The notes: generated by a model not told the origin, from the sequence alone. DNA of 64,000 bases from Treponema sp. (GCA_016290995.1 JAEEVR010000015.1:1-64000); one strand, 5' to 3'; shown: positions 55,813 to 63,167, numbered from the stretch's first letter. Numbers and translations: made by a program.

Positions 55813-56793
55813 ATGACAGAATTCCAATGGAAAAACAATTTTATAAACCAAACCAATAAGACGGAGCATATCAACAAGTATGAACTGCTACTTCTTATTT
55901 TAAAAGTGATTTGCGTTAAAACTTCCAAATTAGAAGAAAATGTTCAATCACTAAAAATTCAAGATTTTTCGGTTTATGAAGACTATCTAATAAATAAAAT
56001 ATTGCCAAAGGCTAAAAAAGAAAAACAACAAAGCAAGCTTCTTCATAACCAACTATTGTTTGGAGATTTAATCTCAAAAATAAAAATTGACGAACCTATT
56101 GAGATCAACGGGACGAATAAGAGAAAATTATTTGAAAAGTTTTCTAAATACGTAAACTTAAAAGATTTAAGAAATACAAACAGAGCATATAATCTTTTTT
56201 CTTTTAGCATAATGGCAACATTTATATTTATTATTGCAACTATGATAAACCATAACAACATATGGTTTTTAATTCTTTTCGTCCTATTATCTATATTTTC
56301 AGGGATGATGTATTTTACTTTTAAAGGAAAACTCACTTTCTTCATCTTGAATAAATTTAGAGTCAACACAGAACTTTGTTCAATCCAATTACAGAATGAA
56401 TTGACGACCTTGGAGAAACTCTTAAAAATTCCAGCAGACCCATACAAAAACTATTCTTTAAAGGATTCATATGAATTATTTAAAAACATTTACAAAGTTC
56501 CTTCCGACTTTATAGAGATATGTCAAAAAAACGATATTATTGACGAAAATAATTTTGTGAATAGCAAATATAATCACTTTTTAATCCAATATCTAAAAAA
56601 AGTTCGCGACAACAAATACAAGGATGAACAATTCGATTGGCAACTTATAAACCATGTAATTATTTTTGACATTCTTAAAAATCGCAAGTCTTATTTTCTA
56701 AACAAAAACTTCAAACAAGATAACAAAGGAAAGTATTATTCATCAGAAGGTGTAAAATATTCAAAGTTCTGCGAAATCTTTGAGCCTGAATAA
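55813..56793 (+). CDS. Unknown membrane protein of the mobile element
   Basis: This 326-residue protein has two hydrophobic segments near residues 133-155 and 159-175, Lys-rich soluble parts on both sides, and no family I recognise. AT-rich, with codon usage like the rest of the element. GGAGG lies 7 bases before the chosen ATG; an in-frame ATG two codons earlier is too close to it. It could be a phage-defence or cargo gene, but nothing visible proves it. Confidence 0.6.
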   Translation: MTEFQWKNNFINQTNKTEHINKYELLLLILKVICVKTSKLEENVQSLKIQDFSVYEDYLINKILPKAKKEKQQSKLLHNQLLFGDLISKIKIDEPIEINGTNKRKLFEKFSKYVNLKDLRNTNRAYNLFSFSIMATFIFIIATMINHNNIWFLILFVLLSIFSGMMYFTFKGKLTFFILNKFRVNTELCSIQLQNELTTLEKLLKIPADPYKNYSLKDSYELFKNIYKVPSDFIEICQKNDIIDENNFVNSKYNHFLIQYLKKVRDNKYKDEQFDWQLINHVIIFDILKNRKSYFLNKNFKQDNKGKYYSSEGVKYSKFCEIFEPE

Positions 56794-56879
56794 GAAAAAA
56801 TAGACTAAATTCGCTATACAACTGCCCTTAAACTATCAGTTACTTACTTTTAATTGACGCTCATTGGCTTTAGACTGGC

Positions 56880-56957
56880 GTCGTCAAATATTTGATGACG
56901 GCTCGTTGAGCCTATTTTATTCATCGCAAATCCTACATCCCTGATATGGTTTGCGAT
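56880..56957. promoter_or_regulatory. Palindromes upstream of the excisionase-like gene
   Basis: TCAAATATTTGA (56884-56895) is a perfect palindrome that extends imperfectly to 20 bases. ATCGCAAA (56923-56930) pairs with TTTGCGAT (56950-56957). They precede the excisionase-like gene and could be operators or recombination protein sites. Confidence 0.45.
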
Positions 56958-56973
56958 TAATGGGGGTGTAAAA

Positions 56974-57192
56974 ATGGTTAATAAAACAAACCCAAAAACT
57001 AATCAAATTGGCAGCGACTTGCTTATCACACGGCAAGAACTATCACAAATGTGTCATTGCGGTGTATCGAGCATTGACAGCTCTGATACATACGCGTCTA
57101 TCCCACGCGTTCGTATTGGAAGGCATACCTTCTTTTTGAGGGACGATGTAATGCGTTTTATACTTGCCCACCGAGAAGGAGGTGCAGAATGA
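56974..57192 (+). CDS. Excisionase-like helix-turn-helix protein
   Basis: At 72 residues it has ITRQELSQMCHCGVSSID as the recognition part, then RVRIGRHTFFLRDDVMRFI, the usual beta-hairpin and anchor helix of DNA-binding HTH_17/Xis proteins. GGGGGTG precedes the ATG. It overlaps the next gene by four bases. It may guide excision with the integrase. Confidence 0.7.
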   Translation: MVNKTNPKTNQIGSDLLITRQELSQMCHCGVSSIDSSDTYASIPRVRIGRHTFFLRDDVMRFILAHREGGAE

Positions 57193-57374
57193 ATGATAAC
57201 ATTTTCTTAAGCATTAAGAATGATGTAGAACGTAAAGGCATATATTACGGAGACATATCCATTACGCTCAAATATCATGATGGACGCATTGCCGCATACA
57301 CGATTACAACAACAGAGCGGAAGAATTGCACCGGCAACAGTCGCAACACAAAGACTGAGGAGGCTCCAAAATGA
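57189..57374 (+). CDS. Small YezD-like (DUF2292-like) protein
   Basis: At 61 residues the core YYGDISITLKYHDGRIAAYTI resembles the DUF2292/YezD fold (xYGxVxIxxxDGxVxxI). The start overlaps the excisionase-like gene (ATGA) and the end overlaps the next gene, with GGAGG before each. The role is unknown. Confidence 0.55.
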   Translation: MNDNIFLSIKNDVERKGIYYGDISITLKYHDGRIAAYTITTTERKNCTGNSRNTKTEEAPK

Positions 57375-57694
57375 CCAAACCACCTAGTCGACGACCAAAG
57401 AGAGGCAGCACCTTCCTTGTTCATGAATGGATGCCGCGAGAATTAAAACTGAAGGGAAACGAGCTTCTTGTATTTGCTCTAATATTTTCGTTTAGTCGAA
57501 CTGGCAACAAGTATACTGGAAGTCTTAGTTATCTGCGTAGAATAACTGGCCTGAGCAAGTCAACCTTGATGCGAATTCTTAAGTCGCTTTGCCTTAAAAA
57601 ATTGACTCTGAAAACAGAGATACAATATGGTTATTGTAAAGCACGACATTACTGCCATTACATGGCAAGCATGGATATTTTAGAACGACACTGA
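57371..57694 (+). CDS. Winged-helix DNA-binding protein
   Basis: At 107 residues it contains an HTH_36-like domain: LKGNELLVFALIFSFSR, then SLSYLRRITGLSKSTLMRIL as the helix-turn-helix, and a wing. This type occurs in plasmid replication or element control proteins. It overlaps the preceding gene, and repeats with DnaA-box character follow immediately downstream. Confidence 0.65.
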   Translation: MTKPPSRRPKRGSTFLVHEWMPRELKLKGNELLVFALIFSFSRTGNKYTGSLSYLRRITGLSKSTLMRILKSLCLKKLTLKTEIQYGYCKARHYCHYMASMDILERH

Positions 57695-57710
57695 TGCAGC
57701 AAGGGCGTTA

Positions 57711-57869
57711 GTTTTCCACCGTTTTTTTCCACACAGGGCACTATTATTATCATAACTTTATTTATGATATAGGGGGTCAAAATGATAAGTCCGCTGGATA
57801 CATACTGTTCTATTTTGAAACCAAAACAAAATTCAATTTGATACCTGTTGTTGAAAAGCGGTGGAAAAC
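57711..57869. other. Origin-like repeat region of the mobile element
   Basis: GTTTTCCACCG (57711-57721) is exactly inverted as CGGTGGAAAAC (57859-57869). Between them are TTTTCCACA (57725-57733), which fits the DnaA-box consensus TTWTNCACA, and a TCATAA/TTATGA hairpin. A 19-codon frame (57782-57841) with GGGGG before its ATG could be a leader peptide. It may be a replication, transfer or partition site (parS) for the ParB downstream. Confidence 0.45.
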
Positions 57870-57897
57870 TTCTTAATCACTTTTTAAGGAGAAAAAC

Positions 57898-58692
57898 ATG
57901 TTAAACAATTTTATGAATGCATTAATCAAAAAAACAGAGCGAATTAAAAGCGTGCCGCAAAAGAAGAGTTTGAGAATCGAGAACATTGTTCTTATTCCTG
58001 AATTTGAAAATTTGCTCAAGATGGATGATTCTGTCACAAAGCCAATGATAGAGTCTATGCGGGCAGAAGGTTTTAAGCCAGGCCACGAGCTTCATATTTG
58101 GCGGCACAATGGCAAAAACGTTCTTATAGATGGATTCACACGAAGATATTGCTCAATGCAGGCAGGCATAAAAAAAATTCCTTGTATCATTCATCACTTC
58201 GACAATATTGAAGAAGCAAAAGCCTTCGCTCTAAAGGAACAGGTTGTAAGGAGAAACTTATCGGGAGATTTTCTGCTTTCTGCCGTCGCTCAATTAAATT
58301 TTGAAAAGGGCAAAGGCAACTCCGGCGATGAGAAAGGAAAAGCCAGTGAAATCATCGGCAAGAAGCTGGGCGTCTCGTCAAAAACAGTGGAAAAGGCTCG
58401 TATCGTCTTAAGAGATGCAACGGAAGAGCAAAAACAAGCGATTAAGAATAACGAGCTATCGATTAATCAGGTTTTCCAACAACTGCGCGGTAAAAAAAAC
58501 ACCAAGCTTTCCGCTAAGGAAAAAGCGTTTGCTGAAGGAATTCAATATGCAATCGTTCAATTAAATTCCAATGTCAGCCTTAAAGATTTGTATAAGCAAA
58601 TAACAGAATCTCTTGATTATTCAAATATGTTATTGACTGTAAAGGAATTTGATTTTTCAAAAATCATTGGCCAAAGCGAAGACAGAAGTTAG
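57898..58692 (+). CDS. ParB-like nuclease/partition protein
   Basis: At 264 residues the N-terminal ParB/Srx-type domain has RAEGFKPGHELHIW, LIDGFTRRYCSMQAGIKKIP and ALKEQVVRRNLS, followed by the helix-turn-helix (EIIGKKLGVSSKTVEKARIV). It may stabilise an excised circular form or act as a regulator. No ParA is next to it. AAGGAG lies 8 bases before the ATG. Confidence 0.8.
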   Translation: MLNNFMNALIKKTERIKSVPQKKSLRIENIVLIPEFENLLKMDDSVTKPMIESMRAEGFKPGHELHIWRHNGKNVLIDGFTRRYCSMQAGIKKIPCIIHHFDNIEEAKAFALKEQVVRRNLSGDFLLSAVAQLNFEKGKGNSGDEKGKASEIIGKKLGVSSKTVEKARIVLRDATEEQKQAIKNNELSINQVFQQLRGKKNTKLSAKEKAFAEGIQYAIVQLNSNVSLKDLYKQITESLDYSNMLLTVKEFDFSKIIGQSEDRS

Positions 58693-58695
58693 CAT

Positions 58696-60165
58696 ATGGA
58701 AGAACAACCCAAATACGGAATTTTCAGAATAGAGAAAATAAAGCTTTGCGATGGCGGCGAAATAATGGGAAGGCTCAAGCATGCTTTCAGAGAATTCAAA
58801 AATGACAGTTTTGACCCTGAGCTAACCAAATTGAACAAATCATTTATTCTCGGCTCCGCTAAGGAGGTGATGAAAGCATATAAAGATCGCATAAATGAAA
58901 TCACAACAGACAAATACAAGCCGCCAAAAAACGCGGTTGGGATTTACGAATGTATGTTCACATCCACCGCTGGCGCCATTCCAAAAGAGCGTGAAAACGA
59001 ATTCTTTGAGCTGACCTACGAGCAATTGTGCAAGACTTTTGGAAAGGAAAATGTTCTTGCAGGGGCAAGTCATGCTGATGAAACCACCATACATACACAC
59101 TGGTTCGTTTTGCCAATATTCAACACCACCAGCATGCTGCGCAGAACACGAAAAGAAAAGGACAAGGGCATATTCAGAACTATTTCCCAGCACCAATTGA
59201 ATGCCACCCATTGGACTGGTAGCCCAGCTTTGCTTAGCAAATTGCAGGACATCATGTGGGAAGGCGTTTTTAAGCACTTTGGTTTGGAACGCGGCGAGGT
59301 TGAACTGACGGGCGACCGAACCAAGAAAAAGAAAAATAAACGTTCCGACTTGAAAAAACGAGACGAAGCGTTGTCTGAAAAAGAAAAAGAGTTGGAATTA
59401 GAAAAAAAGCGTCAAAAAGAAAAGGCCTTGGAACTGTCAAAAACCGAAGAAAAACAAAAGAAGAATGAAATCGCTTTAAAAAATGAACAGCAAGCTTTAA
59501 ACGAAGAAAAGGTAGATTTCGAAAACCAAATTACAACGGCAGCCCAAGAGGCAGTTAATATGTATGACAGCCTTAAACGCTCCGATGGATTTGAGAATGC
59601 GGATTTTCCATCTTTGCCAACGCCTGATTCTAATGAAAACTCATTGCTATATCATTTCAGGATAAAACCTGTATTTGACGCTGTTGTTTCAAAAGCTAAG
59701 CAATTTTTCGGACAAATACAACTGCTCAAAAAAAAACACAAAGAGGAAATCGAAAAGCTTTCAAATGAACACGAGCGTAATTTGCAAGTTGCAAAGCAGA
59801 ACGCTGAGATTGAAAAGCAAAGCGCAGTTACCGCCGCCTTGAAGAAAAAAGCCGATGAGATGACATCCGCCATAAACCTTTTAAAACAAGACATTCAAGA
59901 GGAGCAAAAGGAAAAGGAAAAATGGCACACCATGCTTTTTAAGAAATTCACTTACTTAGTCAATGGCAAACCTGTAGAAGTTAACCAAGGCTTGACAGAC
60001 GCATACTTAAAGACGAATCAAAAATTGTCTGAATGGGAGGGGAAATCCGGCGATGACCTTATTGACCTAGGGAACAATTACAAGAAGCTCAATGTCAAAT
60101 GTTGGCGTGACTATATTAAGGCAAAATTCAGAAACAAAGAGAATAACTATGATATGGCTCGCTAA
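58696..60165 (+). CDS. MobV-family relaxase
   Basis: This plasmid mobilization/recombination (Mob_Pre) enzyme nicks oriT. The N-terminal YGIFRIEKIK and MGRLKHAFRE match the family start, and the metal triad motif HADETTIHTHWFVLPI is the HxDE...HxH form. From about residue 215 onward are long Lys/Glu-rich coiled coils (residues about 215-280 and 340-410). Its start is 3 bases after the ParB stop. Transfer would need conjugation genes from another element. Confidence 0.87.
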   Translation: MEEQPKYGIFRIEKIKLCDGGEIMGRLKHAFREFKNDSFDPELTKLNKSFILGSAKEVMKAYKDRINEITTDKYKPPKNAVGIYECMFTSTAGAIPKERENEFFELTYEQLCKTFGKENVLAGASHADETTIHTHWFVLPIFNTTSMLRRTRKEKDKGIFRTISQHQLNATHWTGSPALLSKLQDIMWEGVFKHFGLERGEVELTGDRTKKKKNKRSDLKKRDEALSEKEKELELEKKRQKEKALELSKTEEKQKKNEIALKNEQQALNEEKVDFENQITTAAQEAVNMYDSLKRSDGFENADFPSLPTPDSNENSLLYHFRIKPVFDAVVSKAKQFFGQIQLLKKKHKEEIEKLSNEHERNLQVAKQNAEIEKQSAVTAALKKKADEMTSAINLLKQDIQEEQKEKEKWHTMLFKKFTYLVNGKPVEVNQGLTDAYLKTNQKLSEWEGKSGDDLIDLGNNYKKLNVKCWRDYIKAKFRNKENNYDMAR

Positions 60166-60244
60166 AAACAGGTTTGCATTCAAAAAGAAAGGGAAACATT
60201 TCGCTTTTCAAAAACAAGCTATTGTACAACTAAATTTGCTCTAG

Positions 60245-60283
60245 CGTAGTGAGTTACGGTTTTTCAAACCGTAACTCACTACG
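60245..60283. repeat. Perfect 18-base inverted repeat
   Basis: CGTAGTGAGTTACGGTTT is followed after TTC by its exact reverse complement, about 80 bases behind the relaxase stop. There is no T-run, so a simple terminator is unlikely. It could be a single-strand origin or a protein site. Confidence 0.75.
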
Positions 60284-60319
60284 GGATGATAGCAAAGCCA
60301 TCACCCCGCCGCTCGCCAC

Positions 60320-60335
60320 AGGGGCAAACGCCCCT
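60320..60335 (+). terminator. Possible weak terminator
   Basis: AGGGGC and GCCCCT form a 6-bp stem with AAAC loop followed by four Ts on the plus strand. Confidence 0.4.
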
Positions 60336-60431
60336 TTTGGATTACCCCAGCAGGAAAGGCGACCTTTCCCACGCCCTATCCCTGAAAAAGACAAAAGCGA
60401 AAAGTTTCCCTTTTCCCGCTTTTGCTTTTTC

Positions 60432-60551
60432 AACAGCCCGTTTCACTCTGCTGTAGCTCCGACCAGAAGTTCCACTTCTGGACTTTGGCCAACCCGCTCC
60501 GCTCTGTTGGATTTCCGGCCAAAACGTTCCGCCGTTTTGGATTTCACGGTT
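60432..60551. repeat. Four 30-bp tandem palindromic units
   Basis: Four 30-bp units share a frame, and each contains its own inverted repeat: CAG/CTG, CCAGAAG/CTTCTGG, CCAAC/GTTGG, CCAAAACG/CGTTTTGG. The arms differ between units but stay complementary within each. An open frame through it gives a degenerate 10-residue repeat (PTRSALLDFR-like), which I take as a by-product. Confidence 0.65.
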
Positions 60552-60565
60552 AAAGCGCAGGTTTA

Positions 60566-60594
60566 ATGCATTCCGTTCCCTCTTGCAGTATAAT
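60566..60594 (+). promoter_or_regulatory. Promoter of the metallophosphoesterase gene
   Basis: ATGCAT, inside TTTAATGCAT, lies 17 bp before TATAAT, and the ATG follows 9 bases later. The TTTAATG around the -35 equals one arm of the palindrome seen four times at 61.4-63.7 kb. The opposite arm is degenerate here. Confidence 0.5.
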
Positions 60595-60603
60595 AAAACC
60601 ATT

Positions 60604-61251
60604 ATGGAATACAAACGGCTGACAGAAGAAGAATTTACGCTGGGCTATCCGCCGGAAAAGATTTTCATCACAAGCGACTTGCACTTGTTCCACACGAACA
60701 TAATCAAGTATTGCGGCCGCCCGTTTGACTGTTCGCCAAAAGGCTGCGCGGAGATGACGGAGTTCTTGCTAAAGAAATTTGACGCGCTCCCAGATGACTG
60801 CCTGATTTGGAATTTTGGCGACGTGTATTTGAACGCAAAAATTGAGCGGTCAAAAATCATGAACGCCGTGATGCGGATGAAAAGGAACCGCAAGATGAAT
60901 TTGATTCTTGGAAACCACGACTTTAGGAACGACAAGCGGCCTTTCAAAACATTTATCGAATTCTACACAAGCCTCGGCTTTGACAACGTTTACAAGGGGC
61001 CGCTGCTTTTTGGCGATTATGTTTTGTCGCACGAGCCTGTCTTTTTGGACAAGAAGAGCGCATGCGCAAATATTCACGGCCACACGCACCAAACTTTTGT
61101 GATGGAAGATTATTTTGTGAACGAATGGAACAAAAGCTTTCCCAAGCGCAAAGTCGAACCGTCGCGCTACAAAAACGTTTGCATGGACGCGAACGGCTTT
61201 GAGCTTTTGCGACTTGATGGGATTCTGCGACAGAGGAGCGCTGCCCTCTAA
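60604..61251 (+). CDS. Calcineurin-like metallophosphoesterase
   Basis: At 215 residues the metal-binding blocks are SDLHLFHTN (DxH), NFGDVY (GD), LGNHD (GNHD), SHEP and HGHTH. Proteins of this small type hydrolyse phosphoesters; the substrate is unknown. The start is placed at the ATG following the TATAAT box (no Shine-Dalgarno) and not at an upstream frame. A terminator follows. Confidence 0.82.
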   Translation: MEYKRLTEEEFTLGYPPEKIFITSDLHLFHTNIIKYCGRPFDCSPKGCAEMTEFLLKKFDALPDDCLIWNFGDVYLNAKIERSKIMNAVMRMKRNRKMNLILGNHDFRNDKRPFKTFIEFYTSLGFDNVYKGPLLFGDYVLSHEPVFLDKKSACANIHGHTHQTFVMEDYFVNEWNKSFPKRKVEPSRYKNVCMDANGFELLRLDGILRQRSAAL

Positions 61252-61258
61252 CGACATT

Positions 61259-61290
61259 CGCTCCAGCCTTTTGGTGGGAGCGTTTTTTTT
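61259..61290 (+). terminator. Intrinsic terminator of the metallophosphoesterase gene
   Basis: CGCTCC and GGAGCG pair in a stem followed by eight Ts, starting 7 bases after the stop codon. Confidence 0.82.
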
Positions 61291-61305
61291 GGAAGGTGAT
61301 ACAAC

Positions 61306-61372
61306 AAAAAAAGCCTTGAATGGACAAACGGAAGAGGGCTACTATTGCCCCCACGATTGACCAATCAAGGCT
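61306..61372 (-). ncRNA. Predicted small RNA A
   Basis: On the minus strand a TTGACA-17-TACACT promoter points to a start near 61371, at the first bases of AGCCTTGATTGG. This pairs with CCATTCAAGGCT (one mismatch), directly followed by seven Ts. The inner hairpin has a GGGGGC/GCCC stem with an AATAG loop. No coding frame is seen. Confidence 0.5.
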
Positions 61373-61377
61373 CTTGA

Positions 61378-61451
61378 AGTGTAAGCAAAAAAGAAGAAGT
61401 TGTCAATAAAGTAATACTTTAATGACAAGAATCACATCCTCGCGCTATAAT
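61378..61451. promoter_or_regulatory. Divergent promoter with shared palindrome, copy P1
   Basis: A 27-bp near-perfect palindrome (61401-61427; arms TGTCAATAAAGTA and TACTTTAATGACA) contains both -35 hexamers. On the plus strand ATGACA is 18 bp from TATAAT (61446-61451). On the minus strand TTGACA is 17 bp from TACACT (61378-61383). A protein bound to the palindrome would affect both directions. Confidence 0.62.
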
Positions 61452-61457
61452 TAATTA

Positions 61458-61760
61458 ATTCCACTGTCAGTGTTCCTCCGTCCCAGGAATTGTACCTGGG
61501 ATGCACGTTCACCAATGGAATCTTGCTTGGGGCAGTCGGAATTAATCCGGCCTTTCCTGAGTTTTTGGAAGCAATGGCGGCACCCGCCTGTCCGCGGAAA
61601 CGAGAGCGCTCAGGCTTGTAGCCGTAACAGCGTTAACCGTCGTTACGGCACCGTCGCTTCCCGTTGTTATTGATGGTCGCAACATGGTAGCGGGCAGTTC
61701 TTCGGGGAACCGAAGGTCTGATATTGCGGGTTCGACTCCCGCCGTAACAACGTTTTTTTT
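61458..61760 (+). ncRNA. Predicted about 300-nt structured RNA
   Basis: It runs from the P1 plus-strand promoter to a stem (CGTTGTTA/TAACAACG) with eight Ts. It contains several closed modules: ATTAATTCCACTG with CAGT-C-GGAATTAAT (61454-61546), CCTGAG/CTCAGG, GCCGTAAC/GTTACGGC, and a last 91-nt module whose GCGGG-TTCGACT-CCCGC arm has the tRNA T-arm consensus. I see no complete tRNA, tmRNA, SRP or RNase P RNA. No convincing coding frame. Confidence 0.5.
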
Positions 61761-61761
61761 C

Positions 61762-61801
61762 TAGCGCAAACTAAGTTCTTTTAAGAAAGAACTTTGCGCT
61801 A
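61762..61801. repeat. Long hairpin between convergent transcripts
   Basis: TAGCGCAAA/TTTGCGCTA encloses AAGTTCTTT/AAAGAACTT, an almost fully paired 40-base inverted repeat between the T-run of the 300-nt RNA and the lipoprotein terminator. Confidence 0.6.
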
Positions 61802-61841
61802 AGATTGAAAAGGGCGGCCAAAAGCCGCCCTTGTTCAATCT
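61802..61841 (-). terminator. Terminator of the Gly-rich lipoprotein gene
   Basis: AAGGGCGGC/GCCGCCCTT is extended by AGATTGAA/TTCAATCT and overlaps the stop codon on the minus strand. The T-run is short on both strands. Confidence 0.6.
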
Positions 61842-62715
61842 ATTGCTTTGTCCATTCCGTTGTTTGCGGCATGCCAAAGGCCAAGTAGTCTTTTAAGGTA
61901 AACCTGTTCGTTCCTGTGGTGATTGTGTGGTCGCCGTCAATCGCGCCTTCGTTGGCGCCAGAAATGGAAAGAGTTTTTGCGGTTGTATAACCCGTCTGCG
62001 AATTTGTGTATTTGGTTGTATACGCCGTCCATATAAAATCTTTGTTATGGATAGTGTCGCCGCCAAGCGTCATATTTATATGTCCTGTCATGTTGGCTTT
62101 TAGCTCGATTGTTCCTAAATAGTTTCTTCCAACGCTTGTTCCAGAGCAGGTCCACGTTCCAATCAAAAAGTTTTTAAGGCCTTCGCTTGTGGTTGTGTCC
62201 TGCGAGATGTTTGTGTTTCCGCCGCCAGAAGAGGAGCCGGTTACGGTAACGTCGCATCTATAAAAGTATCTTGAATCGTCTTCCAGCCCATTAAACTTAA
62301 AACATGCTTTGACGAATGCAGTTCCAGCCGACACGCCCGTCATGTAAAATTTGCCGTCTTGGGAAAATGCCTTTGCGACGCTTTCGTTCAAGGACTCCAC
62401 GCGGATAATCGTGTAAGTGTCGCTCATCACTCCAGCTATCTGAACGGTGTCGCCGGCATTCAAATTGTATTTGTAGTCGATTTTGGTAAAGTCCAAGCCC
62501 TGAACTGTTTGGCTTTGTCCGCCCTGTTGGCCGCCTGTGTTTTCTCCGCCTTGCTGGCCGCCGTTGTTGGGGGATTCTCCTCCGTTTGTCTGGCCGCCTG
62601 TCGTTCCGCCAGAAACTTGTCCGCCGGAATCGCCGCTTCCTCCCGCAGGATTAGAGCAAGACGCAAAGCAAATTGCCGCAAAAAGCGCCGCGGCGATCAA
62701 AAACATTTTTTTCAT
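61840..62715 (-). CDS. Gly/Ser-rich lipoprotein of unknown function
   Basis: At 291 residues, a lipobox (FASC) is followed by a flexible Gly/Asn/Gln-rich linker (residues about 20-70) and a compact region (about 75-155) with strands like a Big/Ig domain (GDTVQIAGV, VSAGTAFVKACF). After another Gly linker comes a C-terminal domain starting LIGTWTCSG, similar to small beta-barrel lipocalin-like modules. AAGGAGG lies 6 bases before the ATG. It is driven by palindrome copy P4. Confidence 0.7.
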   Translation of the reverse strand: MKKMFLIAAALFAAICFASCSNPAGGSGDSGGQVSGGTTGGQTNGGESPNNGGQQGGENTGGQQGGQSQTVQGLDFTKIDYKYNLNAGDTVQIAGVMSDTYTIIRVESLNESVAKAFSQDGKFYMTGVSAGTAFVKACFKFNGLEDDSRYFYRCDVTVTGSSSGGGNTNISQDTTTSEGLKNFLIGTWTCSGTSVGRNYLGTIELKANMTGHINMTLGGDTIHNKDFIWTAYTTKYTNSQTGYTTAKTLSISGANEGAIDGDHTITTGTNRFTLKDYLAFGMPQTTEWTKQ

Positions 62716-62738
62716 AGAGCCTCCTTGTATGTCGCTTA

Positions 62739-62811
62739 ATTATATGCCCGCAAGTCGGCGTTGTCATTAAAGCATTACTTTAATGACGGGAGGCGCTTTC
62801 TTTTCTATACG
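62739..62811. promoter_or_regulatory. Divergent promoter with shared palindrome, copy P4
   Basis: Arms GTCATTAAAGCA and TACTTTAATGAC (one mismatch) lie around T at 62763-62787. On the minus strand ATGACA is 17 bp from TATAAT (62739-62744) and drives the lipoprotein. On the plus strand ATGACG is 17 bp from a weaker TATACG, which would run antisense to the 65-residue gene. Confidence 0.65.
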
Positions 62812-62977
62812 CGTCAATCTCGGCATTTATTTCGTCAAGCGTCATATTTGAATTTCCGTTCAGCTTAGAAATTCTGCGCATGTTTTGCAAGGCCCAAAAG
62901 CCAACAGGATCCATTTCGGATTCTTTTGGCATGAGGAGGGAAATTATTTTATCCGCGCTTAGTCGCTTTGTGTTCAT
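62780..62977 (-). CDS. Small antitoxin-like protein (65 residues)
   Basis: Starting at MNTKRLSADK, the end MTLDEINAEIDAYRKE resembles the C-terminal helix of small type II antitoxins. No toxin is next to it, so it may be an orphan or something else. The ATG is 14 bases behind the structured element D, with GAAAG as a weak ribosome site. The stop lies in palindrome P4. Confidence 0.5.
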   Translation of the reverse strand: MNTKRLSADKIISLLMPKESEMDPVGFWALQNMRRISKLNGNSNMTLDEINAEIDAYRKESASRH

Positions 62978-62990
62978 AACACTTTCAAAA

Positions 62991-63082
62991 GAAGCGCGGA
63001 CGCCATGCCGTCGGTGACCGACCTTGCAAGGATACGCGCCTAAGTTTCTCGGCATATACGCTTAGGCGGGAGCCGCGCTTCC
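62991..63082 (-). ncRNA. Structured element D (small RNA or mRNA leader)
   Basis: GAAGCGCGG/CCGCGCTTC closes a 91-nt element with inner GCCTAAG/CTTAGGC and GTCGG/CCGAC hairpins. The predicted start from P2 on the minus strand is its first base. It may be an independent RNA or a 5' leader controlling the 65-residue gene. A second copy lies at 63435-63524. Confidence 0.5.
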
Positions 63083-63088
63083 GCGGAA

Positions 63089-63161
63089 ACTATAGCGCAA
63101 GTCTCCGTTCCGCGCATTAAAGCATTGCTTTAATGACAAGAATTGTTTTATACTGTATATT
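63089..63161. promoter_or_regulatory. Divergent promoter with shared palindrome, copy P2
   Basis: CATTAAAGCA and TGCTTTAATG lie around T (63115-63135). On the plus strand ATGACA is 17 bp from TATATT (63156-63161). On the minus strand ATGCGC is 17 bp from TATAGT (63089-63094). Confidence 0.62.
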
Positions 63162-63167
63162 TCAAGA

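Larger units (their letters stand above)
54175..60570 (+). mobile_element. Integrative mobilizable element beside tRNA-fMet
   Basis: An AT-rich block downstream of the tRNA carries a tyrosine integrase, an excisionase-like protein, a winged-helix protein, ParB and a MobV relaxase but no type IV secretion genes, as in mobilizable elements. The left end is taken at the tRNA. The right end is estimated from the return to GC-rich coding near 60.6 kb. I could not find a second copy of the tRNA 3' end in the window, so the attachment site and true right boundary are unknown. Confidence 0.65.

Noticed and set aside
60432..60551. CRISPR array
   Set aside because: Units abut without unique spacers and no cas genes are present.
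60249..60566. 105-residue protein with 10-residue repeats (PTRSALLDFR type)
   Set aside because: The repeat is explained by tandem palindromic DNA. There is no ribosome site and no normal coding pattern.
61661..61755. A tRNA gene based on the T-arm consensus
   Set aside because: No acceptable D-arm and anticodon arm can be drawn, and the acceptor stem does not stack directly on the T-arm.
61458..61760. Diversity-generating retroelement template or tmRNA
   Set aside because: No reverse transcriptase, no target gene with a matching variable region, and no tag-peptide frame ending in Ala-Ala-stop.
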